NCBI GenBank assembly: GCA_003242605.1
Contig: QGUZ01000145.1
Span: 1-11,859 of the forward strand
DNA: 11,859 nucleotides
Reading direction: 5' to 3'
Origin: Actinomycetota bacterium
Lineage (GTDB): Bacteria; Actinomycetota; Actinomycetes; Streptosporangiales; Streptosporangiaceae
In this document: one piece after another, positions 1-6,459 of the stretch
How positions within the stretch are numbered: position 1 is the stretch's first letter
How the letters are laid out: every line of letters starts with the position of its first letter
Program-made: the position numbers and the translations under genes
Notes under the pieces: model-generated
Databases searched by the model: none
Told to the model about the DNA's origin: nothing
The model's input: the letters and a program-made list of their open reading frames with translations, nothing else

Positions 1-33
1 GGCAGGCCCGGCCCGGGGGGGTGGCGAACTGTC

Positions 34-49
34 GGGTGGGGTGGGGGGG
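34..49 (+). other. Candidate G-quadruplex tract
   Basis: The plus strand reads G3-T-G4-T-G7, which satisfies the usual four-runs-of-three-G rule with one-base loops. It lies in non-coding DNA near the left edge, preceded by another G7 run at 15-21. Whether it folds, and whether it is transcribed, cannot be told from sequence. Confidence 0.4.
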
Positions 50-170
50 AATCGGTGTGCGGGGAACGGGAATCCCGCGCCGGGGCGGAAAAGGGGGCTG
101 GCCTTCGATCGGGCCGCGGAACGCCCGGGCGGTAAACCCCTGCGGTGGGATGCGCGTCGGCATGACGAAC

Positions 171-192
171 GGCGTCCCTGGCGCGGGACGCC
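171..192. terminator. Perfect 8-bp hairpin, possible terminator of a gene to the left
   Basis: GGCGTCCC (171-178) and GGGACGCC (185-192) form an exact inverted repeat with a 6-nt loop. No T-run follows on either strand, so it would be a U-less actinobacterial-type terminator or simply a structured element. It could end a transcript entering from either side. Confidence 0.35.
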
Positions 193-537
193 GCCGCCGG
201 TACGTCTCACCGGGCTACCAAGCGTGCACCTCAATCCGTCTGAGTGGGACAAGCCCTGCTCGACGCGCCTCCCGCGGCTGGTCGCGCGTGGGTACCCGGC
301 AGCCGTACCCGGACGCTCGGTCCGTACCACCTTTCTACGCCCGATGCATGCCCTTGGGAACCCCCGGGGTCAAGACCTTTACCATCGCCCGGGCCGCCGA
401 CTGCGGAAACGCGGCGAAATACGGAACGCGGCTCGACGAAAGGTCTGCGGATCGGGCAGCATACAAGGTGCGTTCTGGCGGTCGTTTGCCGCGCTTGGAC
501 GACTTTGCAACTGTCTTGCCATGTAGTGGCGAGGTGT

Positions 538-636
538 TGAAAGCTTTCTTCTAACAACGGGACCGGCTCTACCCCCCCGGAGCCGGACCGTTCGGCGACC
601 CCCGCTCTCCCCCCCGGCGGGGGTCGCCCCCTTTTT
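538..636 (+). ncRNA. 6C small RNA
   Basis: Two consecutive hairpins carry C-tract loops, the defining feature of the actinobacterial 6C RNA family. Hairpin 1 is CCGGCTC (563-569) with GAGCCGG (580-586), and its loop holds seven C (572-578). Hairpin 2 is GGCGACCCCCGC (594-605) with GCGGGGGTCGCC (617-628), and its loop holds seven C (609-615). A T5 run follows at 632-636. The stretch between the GAAAGCTTTC palindrome (539-548) and the first stem also resembles the family's conserved 5' part, judged from memory. In Mycobacterium tuberculosis the 6C RNA (B11) lies next to ssd, exactly as here. Its C-rich loops are thought to pair with G-rich mRNA sites. The 3' end is well defined; the 5' end is an estimate. 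Confidence 0.87.
594..636 (+). terminator. Intrinsic terminator of the 6C RNA
   Basis: A perfect 12-bp GC-rich stem (594-605 with 617-628) has an 11-nt C-rich loop and is followed by CCC and five T. It ends the small RNA and should insulate it from ssd, whose start lies about 100 bp downstream. Confidence 0.85.
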
Positions 637-653
637 CCTCACAGGTAAAGCGC

Positions 654-674
654 TATCCACAGAATCACGTTCGG
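654..674 (+). promoter_or_regulatory. TATCCACAGAA-N5-TTCGG element upstream of ssd
   Basis: TATCCACAGAA (654-664), five bases, then TTCGG (670-674). The same two blocks at the same spacing recur at 4754-4774, upstream of the pilin gene, and I saw the pair nowhere else in the window. The core resembles a DnaA box (this copy reads CTATCCACA, one mismatch from TTATCCACA). Two dispersed copies within one operon look more like a regulator site than an origin. It lies 60-80 bp before the ssd start, a suitable place for promoter control. Confidence 0.4.
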
Positions 675-733
675 GCACTCCGGCGGATTCCGCGGTGACG
701 GATGGTGGACCTCCCACGCACAGGGAGGCACCG

Positions 734-1786
734 ATGAACCGTCCCCTCGTCATCACCGACGATCAGGAGCTGCTCGACGACCTGCTCCGGCTCGCGGCGG
801 CCGCCGGCGTGGAGCTCGACGTCGCGCACGCCGCCGCCCACGCCCGGCCGTACTGGACGCCCGCACCGCTCGTGGTGGTCGGCAGCGATCTCGCGGACGC
901 GGTGGCCGCGCTCGGGCCGCCGCGGCGCTCCGGCGTGCTGCTCGTGACGCGCGAGCCGGAGAACCCGGACGTGTGGCGCCGGTGCGTCGCGGTCGGCGCC
1001 CAGGGGGTGCTGGAGCTGCCCGCCGCGGAACGGCACCTGGTGGACGCGTTCGCCGAGGCGGCCGAGCCCGCCGCGCGGAACGGGCGGGTGGTCTGCGTGG
1101 TGGGCGGCCGCGGCGGCGCGGGAGCGAGCGTGCTCGCCGCGTCCCTGGCGCTGTGCGCGTCCCGGGCCGGGGTGCGCACCCTGCTCGTCGACGCGGACCC
1201 GCTCGGCGGCGGCATCGACGTGCTGCTCGGCCAGGAGCGGGCGGAGGGGGCGCGCTGGCCCGAGGTGGTGGGCCGGGAGGGCCGGGTCAGTTTCGCCGCC
1301 CTCCGCACGGCTCTGCCCGGCCTGGGCCCGCTCACCGTGCTGTCCTGGCACCGCGGCGAGCCCGCCCCCATCCCCGCGGAGGCGATGCGCACCGTGCTCG
1401 ACGCCGCCCGGCGCGGCTGTGACCTGGTCGTGGTCGACCTGCCACGGCACATCGACCCGGGCTGCGCCGAGGCGCTCACCCGGGCCCGCACCACCCTGCT
1501 GGTCGTCCCCGCCGACCTGCGCGGCGTGCTCGCCGCCGGCCAGCTCCTGCTCGTGCTGCGCCGCCACACCCGGGACATCCGGGCGGTGCTGCGCGGCCGT
1601 CCGCTCGACCCCGACGTGGCCGCCTCCTGCCTCGACCTGCCGTGCGCGGGCCGCGTCCCCGACCAGCGCGGCCTCACCGCCGCCCTCGACCGCGGCGACA
1701 CCCTGCCGCTCTCCCCGCGCACGCCCCTCGGCGGCTTCTGCACCTCTTTCCTCGACACGATCCGCCGCGAGGAGGCCCGCGCATGA
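734..1786 (+). CDS. ssd: Ssd/TadZ, CpaE-like MinD-family protein
   Basis: 350-residue protein of the actinobacterial CpaE-like family found beside Tad secretion genes; the mycobacterial homologue was named septum-site-determining protein. It has an N-terminal receiver-like region (about 1-110) and a C-terminal MinD/ParA-type ATPase fold. The deviant P-loop GGRGGAGAS (124-132) lacks both signature lysines. Walker A' is LLVDAD (150-155) and the Walker B-like strand is DLVVVDLP (229-236). The likely role is polar or site-specific placement of the Tad machine at the membrane. The ATG at 734 is preferred over an in-frame GTG at 695 because AGGGAGG (722-728) sits 5 nt before it. The stop codon overlaps the tadA start (ATGA), indicating translational coupling. 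It is the first gene of the operon, just after the 6C RNA terminator. Confidence 0.92.
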   Translation: MNRPLVITDDQELLDDLLRLAAAAGVELDVAHAAAHARPYWTPAPLVVVGSDLADAVAALGPPRRSGVLLVTREPENPDVWRRCVAVGAQGVLELPAAERHLVDAFAEAAEPAARNGRVVCVVGGRGGAGASVLAASLALCASRAGVRTLLVDADPLGGGIDVLLGQERAEGARWPEVVGREGRVSFAALRTALPGLGPLTVLSWHRGEPAPIPAEAMRTVLDAARRGCDLVVVDLPRHIDPGCAEALTRARTTLLVVPADLRGVLAAGQLLLVLRRHTRDIRAVLRGRPLDPDVAASCLDLPCAGRVPDQRGLTAALDRGDTLPLSPRTPLGGFCTSFLDTIRREEARA

Positions 1787-3030
1787 CCGTCACGACCCAC
1801 CCCGAAGCCGTCACGCGCGAGCGGCGGACCGGCCGGACGCCCGCGGTCCCGGCCGAGCTGGTCGAAGCCGTCCGGGTACGGCTCGCGCGCGCCGGGGCCG
1901 AGCCGACCGCCGCCCGGGTGGCCGCCGCCCTGCGGGCCGAACGGGCGGTGATCGGCGATGCCGAGGTGCTCGCCGTGACGCGGGCGCTGCACGCCGACCT
2001 GATCGGCGCCGGGCCGCTCGAGCCGCTGCTCGCCGAGCCCGGCGTCACCGACATCCTGGTGAACGGGCCGCGCGAGGTGTGGGCCGACGACGGGTGCGGC
2101 CTGCGCCGCACCCCCATCACCTTCCCCTCGGACGACGACGTCCGGCGGCTGGCCCAGCGGCTCGCCGCGAGCGCCGGCCGCCGCCTCGACGACGCCAGCC
2201 CGTACGTGGACGCGCGGCTGCCCGGCGGCATCCGGCTGCACGCGGTGCTGCGGCCGATCGCGGTCGATGGCACCTGCATCTCCCTGCGCCTGCCGTCGCG
2301 GCGCGTGTTCACCCTGGACGAGCTCGTCCCCGGGCCGGGCGCGCGAGTGCTCGCGGAGATCCTCGCGGCACGGCTGGCCTTCCTCGTCACCGGCGGCACC
2401 GGCACCGGCAAGACCACGCTCCTGTCGAGCATGCTCTCCCTCGTCCACCGCGGGGAGCGCATCGTCATCGTGGAGGACTCGGCCGAGCTGCGCCCCGTCC
2501 ACCCGCACGTGGTGCGCCTGGAATGCCGCCCGCCGAACCTCGAGGGTAAAGGCGGCGTGGAACTGCACGACCTGGTCCGGCAGGCCCTGCGCATGCGCCC
2601 GGACCGCCTCGTGGTCGGCGAGGTGCGCGGCGCCGAGGTGGTGGACCTGCTCGGTGCCCTCAACACCGGCCACGAGGGCGGCTGCGGCACCCTGCACGCG
2701 AACACCGCGGGCGACGTGCCCGCCCGCCTGGAGGCCCTCGCCTGCGCCGCGGGTCTGTCCCGCGAGGCGGTGCACAGCCAGATCGCCGCCGCCCTCGACG
2801 TCGTCGTCCACCTGGTCCGGGACCCGGGCGGCGGACGGCGCCGGCTCTCCGAGATCTGCCTGCTGCACCGTCGCCCCGACGGGCTCGTCGAGGCGATCCC
2901 GGCCCTGACCTTCCCTCCGGCGGGCCCGCCGGTGCCCGGCCCCGCCTTCCCCGCCCTGGCGGCCCGGCTTCCGGCGATCGGCGGGATGTTCGGGACGCCG
3001 ACCGGCCTGCGGGGAGGCCGGGCACGGTGA
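1783..3030 (+). CDS. tadA: TadA/CpaF secretion ATPase
   Basis: 415-residue type II/IV secretion ATPase that would form the cytoplasmic hexamer powering assembly of Tad (Flp-type) pili. Visible motifs: N-terminal domain with GPLEPLLAEPGVTDILVN (about 69-86); Walker A GGTGTGKTT (204-212); Asp box around IVEDSAEL (229-236); Walker B region RPDRLVVGEVRG (272-283); His-box segment TGHEGGCGTLHANT (295-308). All catalytic elements are present, so it should be active. The start overlaps the ssd stop, and GGAGG at 1771-1775 lies 7 nt upstream. The stop overlaps the GTG of tadB. Matches the family called helicase/secretion neighbourhood ATPase. Confidence 0.96.
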   Translation: MTVTTHPEAVTRERRTGRTPAVPAELVEAVRVRLARAGAEPTAARVAAALRAERAVIGDAEVLAVTRALHADLIGAGPLEPLLAEPGVTDILVNGPREVWADDGCGLRRTPITFPSDDDVRRLAQRLAASAGRRLDDASPYVDARLPGGIRLHAVLRPIAVDGTCISLRLPSRRVFTLDELVPGPGARVLAEILAARLAFLVTGGTGTGKTTLLSSMLSLVHRGERIVIVEDSAELRPVHPHVVRLECRPPNLEGKGGVELHDLVRQALRMRPDRLVVGEVRGAEVVDLLGALNTGHEGGCGTLHANTAGDVPARLEALACAAGLSREAVHSQIAAALDVVVHLVRDPGGGRRRLSEICLLHRRPDGLVEAIPALTFPPAGPPVPGPAFPALAARLPAIGGMFGTPTGLRGGRAR

Positions 3031-3767
3031 CGGCTGCGGTGGCGATCGTGGCGGCCGGCCTCGCCGCATGGGTGCTGTGCGGTCCGCCTCCGGAGCTGGT
3101 GCGGCTGCGGGAGCTGACCGCACCCCCTGCCACGCCGAGGTGGCGCAGGTCGATGGCCCGAGCGGCGGTGCGGCTGCGGCGCGTGGCCCGGCCCGGGCGG
3201 GCCGGGCGCGATGCGGACGCCTGGCGCAAGACCTGCCTCGAGCTGTGCCAGGCGCTCATGGCCGAGCTGACCGCGGGCCGGTCCGCCGAGGACGCGCTGT
3301 GCCGCGCCGTGGCCGCCGTCGAGCCGCCCGATCCGGCGGTCGTCCGCCCGGTCGCGGCCGCCGCCCGGGACGGCGGTGACGTGCCCCCGGCGCTCCGCGA
3401 GGCCGCCCGCGCCCCCGGTGCCGAGGGCCTGCGCCGGCTCGCGGCCTGCTGGCGGGTGAGCACGGCGGTCGGCGGCAGCCTGACCGTCCTCGTCGAGGGT
3501 GTGATCACGGCACTGCGCGAGGCCGAGGCCCACCGCCGGGACCTCACCGCCCAGCTCGCCGGTCCCCGCGCCACCGTACGGCTGCTCGCCCTCCTTCCCG
3601 CGCTCGGCATCCTCATGGCCGTCGGCCTCGGCATGAACCCTCTCGGTTTCCTGTTCGGTGGCCCGGCCGGTCTCGGGTGCCTCGTGGCAGGGGCGGCGCT
3701 CGATGTGGTGGGTGTCGTGTGGATTCGCCGCATGGTGGCCGACGCGGAGCGGACGGCCTCGATCTGA
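3027..3767 (+). CDS. tadB: TadB-like type II secretion F-domain membrane protein
   Basis: 246-residue inner-membrane platform protein, the short actinobacterial form. It has an N-terminal membrane segment (about 3-18), a basic linker, a helical cytoplasmic F domain (about 67-178, starting TCLELCQALMAELTAGRSAE) and two C-terminal membrane segments (about 183-203 and 212-234). With TadC it should anchor the TadA ATPase and transmit its motion to pilin subunits. The GTG start at 3027 overlaps the tadA stop (GTGA), and GGGGAGG (3011-3017) lies 9 nt upstream. The reading frame closes 214 nt before the next plausible start, an unusual gap for this operon type, where tadB and tadC are generally adjacent. 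Confidence 0.9.
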   Translation: MTAAVAIVAAGLAAWVLCGPPPELVRLRELTAPPATPRWRRSMARAAVRLRRVARPGRAGRDADAWRKTCLELCQALMAELTAGRSAEDALCRAVAAVEPPDPAVVRPVAAAARDGGDVPPALREAARAPGAEGLRRLAACWRVSTAVGGSLTVLVEGVITALREAEAHRRDLTAQLAGPRATVRLLALLPALGILMAVGLGMNPLGFLFGGPAGLGCLVAGAALDVVGVVWIRRMVADAERTASI

Positions 3768-3999
3768 CCTTGCCCTGGACTCGGTCCGACGGCCGCACGT
3801 GCGTGCGACGTAGTCGCCCCCACGAGCTCTGCGTGCGGGACCGGACACCTCACCACATGGCAGCGCGCGTGGGCCGGGGGACCCGCGTTGCGGTCCGCTG
3901 CGGATTCGCCACGCACCGCGGCGGGCAGCGCTGGGCGAACGCCCGCGCAAAGAACAGACGATCAGGAGAAGGGAGATCAGCATCACTGCAGTACTCGCC

Positions 4000-4743
4000 G
4001 TGGTCCTGATCGCGGCCGCGGTGCTGGCCTGGCCGTCCCCGAGCCAGGCCCGCGACCGGCTGCTGCGGCTCCGCGCCGAAGCGCGGAGAGATCCGGCCGG
4101 GAACGGGGCCGATCATGCGAATGAGAACCAGCCGCAAGGGTCTCGGAGTGCACGCGTCTGGTGGCAGGCGGCGGCGTGCGGCGCCGCAGGCGCCGTCGGA
4201 GTCGGCGGCATGCTCGGTCTCGTCGTCGGCGCTGCCGTGGCCGCGGCCGTCGTGGCGCTCGCCCGCCGACGCGAGCCGGTCGAAGCGCGCCGAAGACGTG
4301 AGCGTCTGATCGCCGATCTTCCCTTCGCCGCCGAGATGCTGGCGGCCTGCCTGCGCGCCGGTCAACCGACCCGGGCGGCGGTCGAGGCCGTCGCCGAGGC
4401 GATGGGCGGCCCGCTCGGGGAGACCCTGGCCGCGGTGGGACGGCGGCTCATGCTCGGCGCCGATCCGGAGGAGGCGTGGGCGGTGGCGGCGGCCGAGCCC
4501 GCGCTCGCCCCGCTCGCCCGCGCCATGACCCGTGCCGCGCTCAGCGGGGCACCGGTCGCCGACGTCCTCGCCCGGCTGGCCGCCGACGCCCGGCAGGAGG
4601 CGCGAGCGCTGTCCGCGGCGGCCGCCCGGAAGGTCGGGGTCCATGCGGTCGCGCCGCTGGGCCTGTGTTTCCTGCCGGCGTTCGTCTGCCTCGGCATCGT
4701 CCCCGTCGTCGCCGGCCTCGCCGCGCAGGTGCTCGTGCCATGA
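4000..4743 (+). CDS. tadC: TadC-like type II secretion F-domain membrane protein
   Basis: 247 residues from the GTG at 4000. Hydrophobic N-terminus, second membrane region (about 56-88), F domain (about 105-205, containing ADLPFAAEMLAACLRAGQPT) and C-terminal membrane segments (about 212-242). It is TadB's partner in the inner-membrane platform. The start is doubtful: the GTG has no ribosome-binding site at proper distance and cuts into the first membrane segment. AAGGGAG (3969-3975) sits 6 nt before an in-frame ATC at 3982, from which the N-terminus reads ITAVLAVVLIAAAVLAWP, a much better match to family N-termini as I remember them. So initiation at ATC, or an ATG misread as ATC, is likely, giving 253 residues. 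The in-frame stop upstream is at 3811. Confidence 0.88.
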   Translation: MVLIAAAVLAWPSPSQARDRLLRLRAEARRDPAGNGADHANENQPQGSRSARVWWQAAACGAAGAVGVGGMLGLVVGAAVAAAVVALARRREPVEARRRRERLIADLPFAAEMLAACLRAGQPTRAAVEAVAEAMGGPLGETLAAVGRRLMLGADPEEAWAVAAAEPALAPLARAMTRAALSGAPVADVLARLAADARQEARALSAAAARKVGVHAVAPLGLCFLPAFVCLGIVPVVAGLAAQVLVP

Positions 4744-4753
4744 CAGGCCGAGT

Positions 4754-4774
4754 TATCCACAGAACGGGATTCGG
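4754..4774 (+). promoter_or_regulatory. TATCCACAGAA-N5-TTCGG element upstream of the pilin gene
   Basis: TATCCACAGAA (4754-4764), five bases, TTCGG (4770-4774): the second copy of the element before ssd, with identical spacing. Here the core is a perfect TTATCCACA (4753-4761). It starts 10 nt after the tadC stop and lies about 85-105 bp before the pilin start, in a 114-bp spacer that breaks the run of overlapping genes. This suggests the pilin gene has its own regulated promoter, which would allow pilin to be made in excess of the machine. Downstream a small GCCCC-GA-GGGGC inverted repeat (4777-4788) is visible. Confidence 0.42.
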
Positions 4775-4857
4775 AAGCCCCGAGGGGCGCCGCGGAAAGC
4801 GACCCTCTCCCGTGGAAAGCCCGCGGCAGGGAGCGGGCCCGGAAACGGAGGAGTCTC

Positions 4858-5070
4858 ATGCTGGCTGTTCAGTGGGCGATCCGGCAGGCACGGGACGCGT
4901 TCCGCGCGCTCCGGACCCGCGGCGAGGCGGGCATGTCGACCGCCGAGTACGCGGTCGGCACGATCGCCGCCTGTGCCTTCGGCGCCCTCCTCTACAAGGT
5001 CGTGACGAGCCCGGGAGTGCGGGAGATGCTCACCGCGCTCATCGACCGCGCGCTCAAGCTCGCCGGATGA
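4858..5070 (+). CDS. DUF4244 Flp-type small pilin
   Basis: 70-residue protein of the DUF4244 family, the presumed pilin of actinobacterial tad clusters. A basic leader (1-25) ends in glycine; cleavage after G25 would leave M26 at +1 and E30-Y31 at +5/+6, the class III (Flp) prepilin pattern, in GEAGMSTAEYAVGTIAACA (22-40). One hydrophobic helix follows (about 31-48), then KVVTSP and a short amphipathic tail ending LKLAG. A strong ribosome-binding site, GGAGGAG (4847-4853), precedes the ATG. The stop overlaps the tadE start (ATGA). A prepilin peptidase is needed and is not in the window. Assembly into filaments by TadABC is inferred. Confidence 0.93.
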   Translation: MLAVQWAIRQARDAFRALRTRGEAGMSTAEYAVGTIAACAFGALLYKVVTSPGVREMLTALIDRALKLAG

Positions 5071-5546
5071 GGCCCGGGCAGGGCGACCGCGGCGCCGTCA
5101 CGGCCGAGGCCGCGATGGCGCTCCCCGCCCTCGTCCTCGTCCTTGCGGCAGGCCTGTGGGCGATCAGCGTCGTCGCCGCCCAGCTCGCATGCGTGGACGC
5201 GGCCCGAGCGGGCGCCCGGGCCGCCGCCCGCGGCGAACCTCTCGAGGCGGTCCGGGCGGCGGCCCTGAAGGCGGCGCCGCCGCAGGCGAATGCCTCGGTC
5301 GAGCAGCAGGGCGACCTTTTCAAGGTCCGGGTATCGGCGGTGGTTCGCCCGAACTGGGCGGCGGTGATGCCATCGATCACCGTCTCCGCAACCGCGTTCT
5401 CTCCCGGCGAATCCACCCACGGCGGCGCTCCCGGCGGCCCACCGGCACCTCCGGTGGGTGAGGAACGAGGAGCGGCCACGCCGGACACCGGCCCGGCAGC
5501 CGAGGCCCCGCTCACAGCGGGACCCCAAAGCAACGCAGGGAGGTGA
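5067..5546 (+). CDS. tadE: TadE-family minor pilin
   Basis: 159 residues. The N-terminus MRPGQGDRGAVTAEAAMALP shows a prepilin-type site: cleavage after G9 puts E14 at +5, followed by a hydrophobic helix (about 16-40). The globular part runs to about residue 111 (ending VSATAFSPGES), and the remaining ~48 residues are rich in Pro, Gly, Ala and Thr with no predicted fold, longer than a typical TadE of about 110-130 residues. The start is fixed by the 4-nt ATGA overlap with the pilin stop and by the leader; there is no strong ribosome-binding site of its own, so translation is probably coupled. The last codons lie in a 15-bp tandem repeat (5541-5570). TadE proteins are pseudopilins needed for Tad pilus biogenesis. 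Confidence 0.88.
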   Translation: MRPGQGDRGAVTAEAAMALPALVLVLAAGLWAISVVAAQLACVDAARAGARAAARGEPLEAVRAAALKAAPPQANASVEQQGDLFKVRVSAVVRPNWAAVMPSITVSATAFSPGESTHGGAPGGPPAPPVGEERGAATPDTGPAAEAPLTAGPQSNAGR

Positions 5547-5570
5547 CGAACAGGAAGGTGACGAGCAGGG
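5541..5570 (+). repeat. 15-bp imperfect tandem repeat at the tadE 3' end
   Basis: AGGTGACGAACAGGA (5541-5555) is followed directly by AGGTGACGAGCAGGG (5556-5570), 13 of 15 identical. The tadE stop lies inside the first unit. It marks the left border of the gene-poor stretch interpreted as a decayed duplication. Confidence 0.7.
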
Positions 5571-5744
5571 TGATGCCGCCTCGTCGATGGCTTCGACGGC
5601 TCGGCCCCGCCCCGATCCGGCCCGATGGCCGAGCCACCAGAAGCGGTGACGATGCGCCGGTACCGCACCTGTCCATTCGGCGGGCACCACGCCCGGCCGT
5701 CTCGACGAGCGGTATCCCGCCGCCGGATTCGCCGGCCGGAAGAC
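5550..5744 (+). pseudogene. Possible decayed second copy of the DUF4244 pilin gene
   Basis: By eye this stretch is colinear with 4858-5070 at an offset of roughly 690 bp. The best block is TGTCCATTCGGCGG here against TGTGCCTTCGGCGC in the intact gene (CAFGA codons), 11 of 14 identical. Before it, an ATG (5625), then GAAGCGGTG, correspond to the ATG (4933) and the GAGTACGCGGTC codons. No frame gives an intact leader and hydrophobic helix, so it would be non-functional. The case rests mainly on colinearity with the clearer tadE remnant that follows. In GC-rich DNA some of this similarity will be chance. Confidence 0.3.
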
Positions 5745-6310
5745 GCGCACTCACCGGGAGGTGTGGCCGACGGACCTCCGAGAGAGCGCAGGGCGCCCGA
5801 CGGGCCGCGGGTGAACCTCCGCCCCGGTCAGCCGGACACCCGGCACGTCGCTGCCCGACGCATGTGGCCGACCCCGACCGCCCCACGGCGAAGTCCGGCA
5901 TCCCAGAGCGCCCGCGGCAGGCACGCGATGGCGCGGCTCCGGCGCTCGAAACGGCGGGGTCGATCCGACACAGAGAGAAACGAGGTGATCGCACGCGTGG
6001 AGTCACTGGTCCTTCCGCCGAACCGTGGACGGCGGCGCTGCCCTTCACGGCATCCGCAACCGCGTTCTCTGTCGGCGTATCCCGTTCGACGGGCCTCGGC
6101 CGGCGGATGGCCTGCCGGATCGCCGCCGGCATCCCGTTCGGGCCGGCCTTCGGCTGGGACGGCGTCCAAGGTGTGCGGTGCGCCGCGCTGCCCGCCGACA
6201 TGGCCGCTGCCCGCCCGCCACGCTCGGGCGTCCTGCAAGGCCGCCGATGAGGGAGCAGCGACCGCCGTCGCGGCCGATTCCGCACCTGCGGCGGTCAAGC
6301 ACCGCCGGCG
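5745..6310 (+). pseudogene. Decayed second copy of tadE
   Basis: Colinear blocks with intact tadE: GCATG after a GTCGC-GCCC block (5860; intact 5187); GCCCGCGGC (5910-5918; intact 5226-5234); an 18-base identity TCCGCAACCGCGTTCTCT (6053-6070; intact 5385-5402); and a tail encoding ADEGAAT...DSAPAA (about 6243-6300) against GEERGAAT...DTGPAA in intact TadE. The protein matches switch frame: RVESLVLPPN is in one frame, and PWTAALPFTASATAFSVGVS (intact: NWAAVMPSITVSATAFSPGE) is in the next. At the switch the copy reads GAACCGTGG where the intact gene reads GAACTGG. The N-terminal leader and membrane helix are not recognisable. Together this indicates a frameshifted remnant of a tandem duplication. 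Confidence 0.48.
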
Positions 6311-6459
6311 CTCTCGGGACGAGCGACCCCGGCCCATCGCGATCCTGCTCCGGCCGGGCCGCGGGGAAGCGCGGCGCCCCGAACCTGGGCCGCCGCGACA
6401 CGGCCCTCGAGCCCGGCCGGGGCGGGCGGGGCGGGAAGCGGCGGACACGGGAGGCCGGC

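Larger units (their letters stand above)
1..537. other. Intergenic region without a supported gene
   Basis: Several frames are open here, as expected at this G+C, but none has a convincing ribosome-binding site, codon pattern or recognisable protein. Two structures stand out: a run of G tracts at 34-49 and a perfect hairpin at 171-192. There is also an 8-bp inverted repeat, AGACCTTT at 373-380 and AAAGGTCT at 439-446, enclosing a smaller GCCGC/GCGGC stem; at this spacing that is not beyond chance. The right end should hold the promoter of the 6C RNA. TTGGAC (495-500) and TTGCAA (505-510) are possible -35 boxes, but neither has a well-spaced -10. What lies to the left of the window is unknown. 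Confidence 0.5.

Noticed and set aside
373..446. Riboswitch-like fold closed by AGACCTTT/AAAGGTCT
   Set aside because: An 8-bp inverted repeat at 58-nt spacing is expected by chance in a window this long, and no known riboswitch consensus was recognised.
21..554. Plus-strand open frame of 177 codons before the 6C RNA
   Set aside because: No ribosome-binding site or family resemblance, rare codons for this genome, and it runs into the 6C RNA promoter region.
763..3123. Very long open frame on the minus strand opposite ssd and tadA (786 codons)
   Set aside because: Low-complexity Arg/Ala/Pro/Gly translation, antisense to two clear genes; a typical artefact of high third-position G+C.
3768..3981. 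Possible decayed copy of the tadB 3' end in the tadB-tadC gap
   Set aside because: Only a 9-base identity (GGATTCGCC at 3721-3729 and 3902-3910) with weak flanks; not above chance at this G+C.
1674..3986. Minus-strand open frame of 770 codons opposite tadA and tadB
   Set aside because: Same reason: no domain, biased composition, full overlap with well-supported genes.
4753..4761. Perfect TTATCCACA as part of a replication origin
   Set aside because: Only two isolated boxes 4 kb apart, with no AT-rich unwinding region or dnaA/dnaN genes; a regulatory role is more likely.
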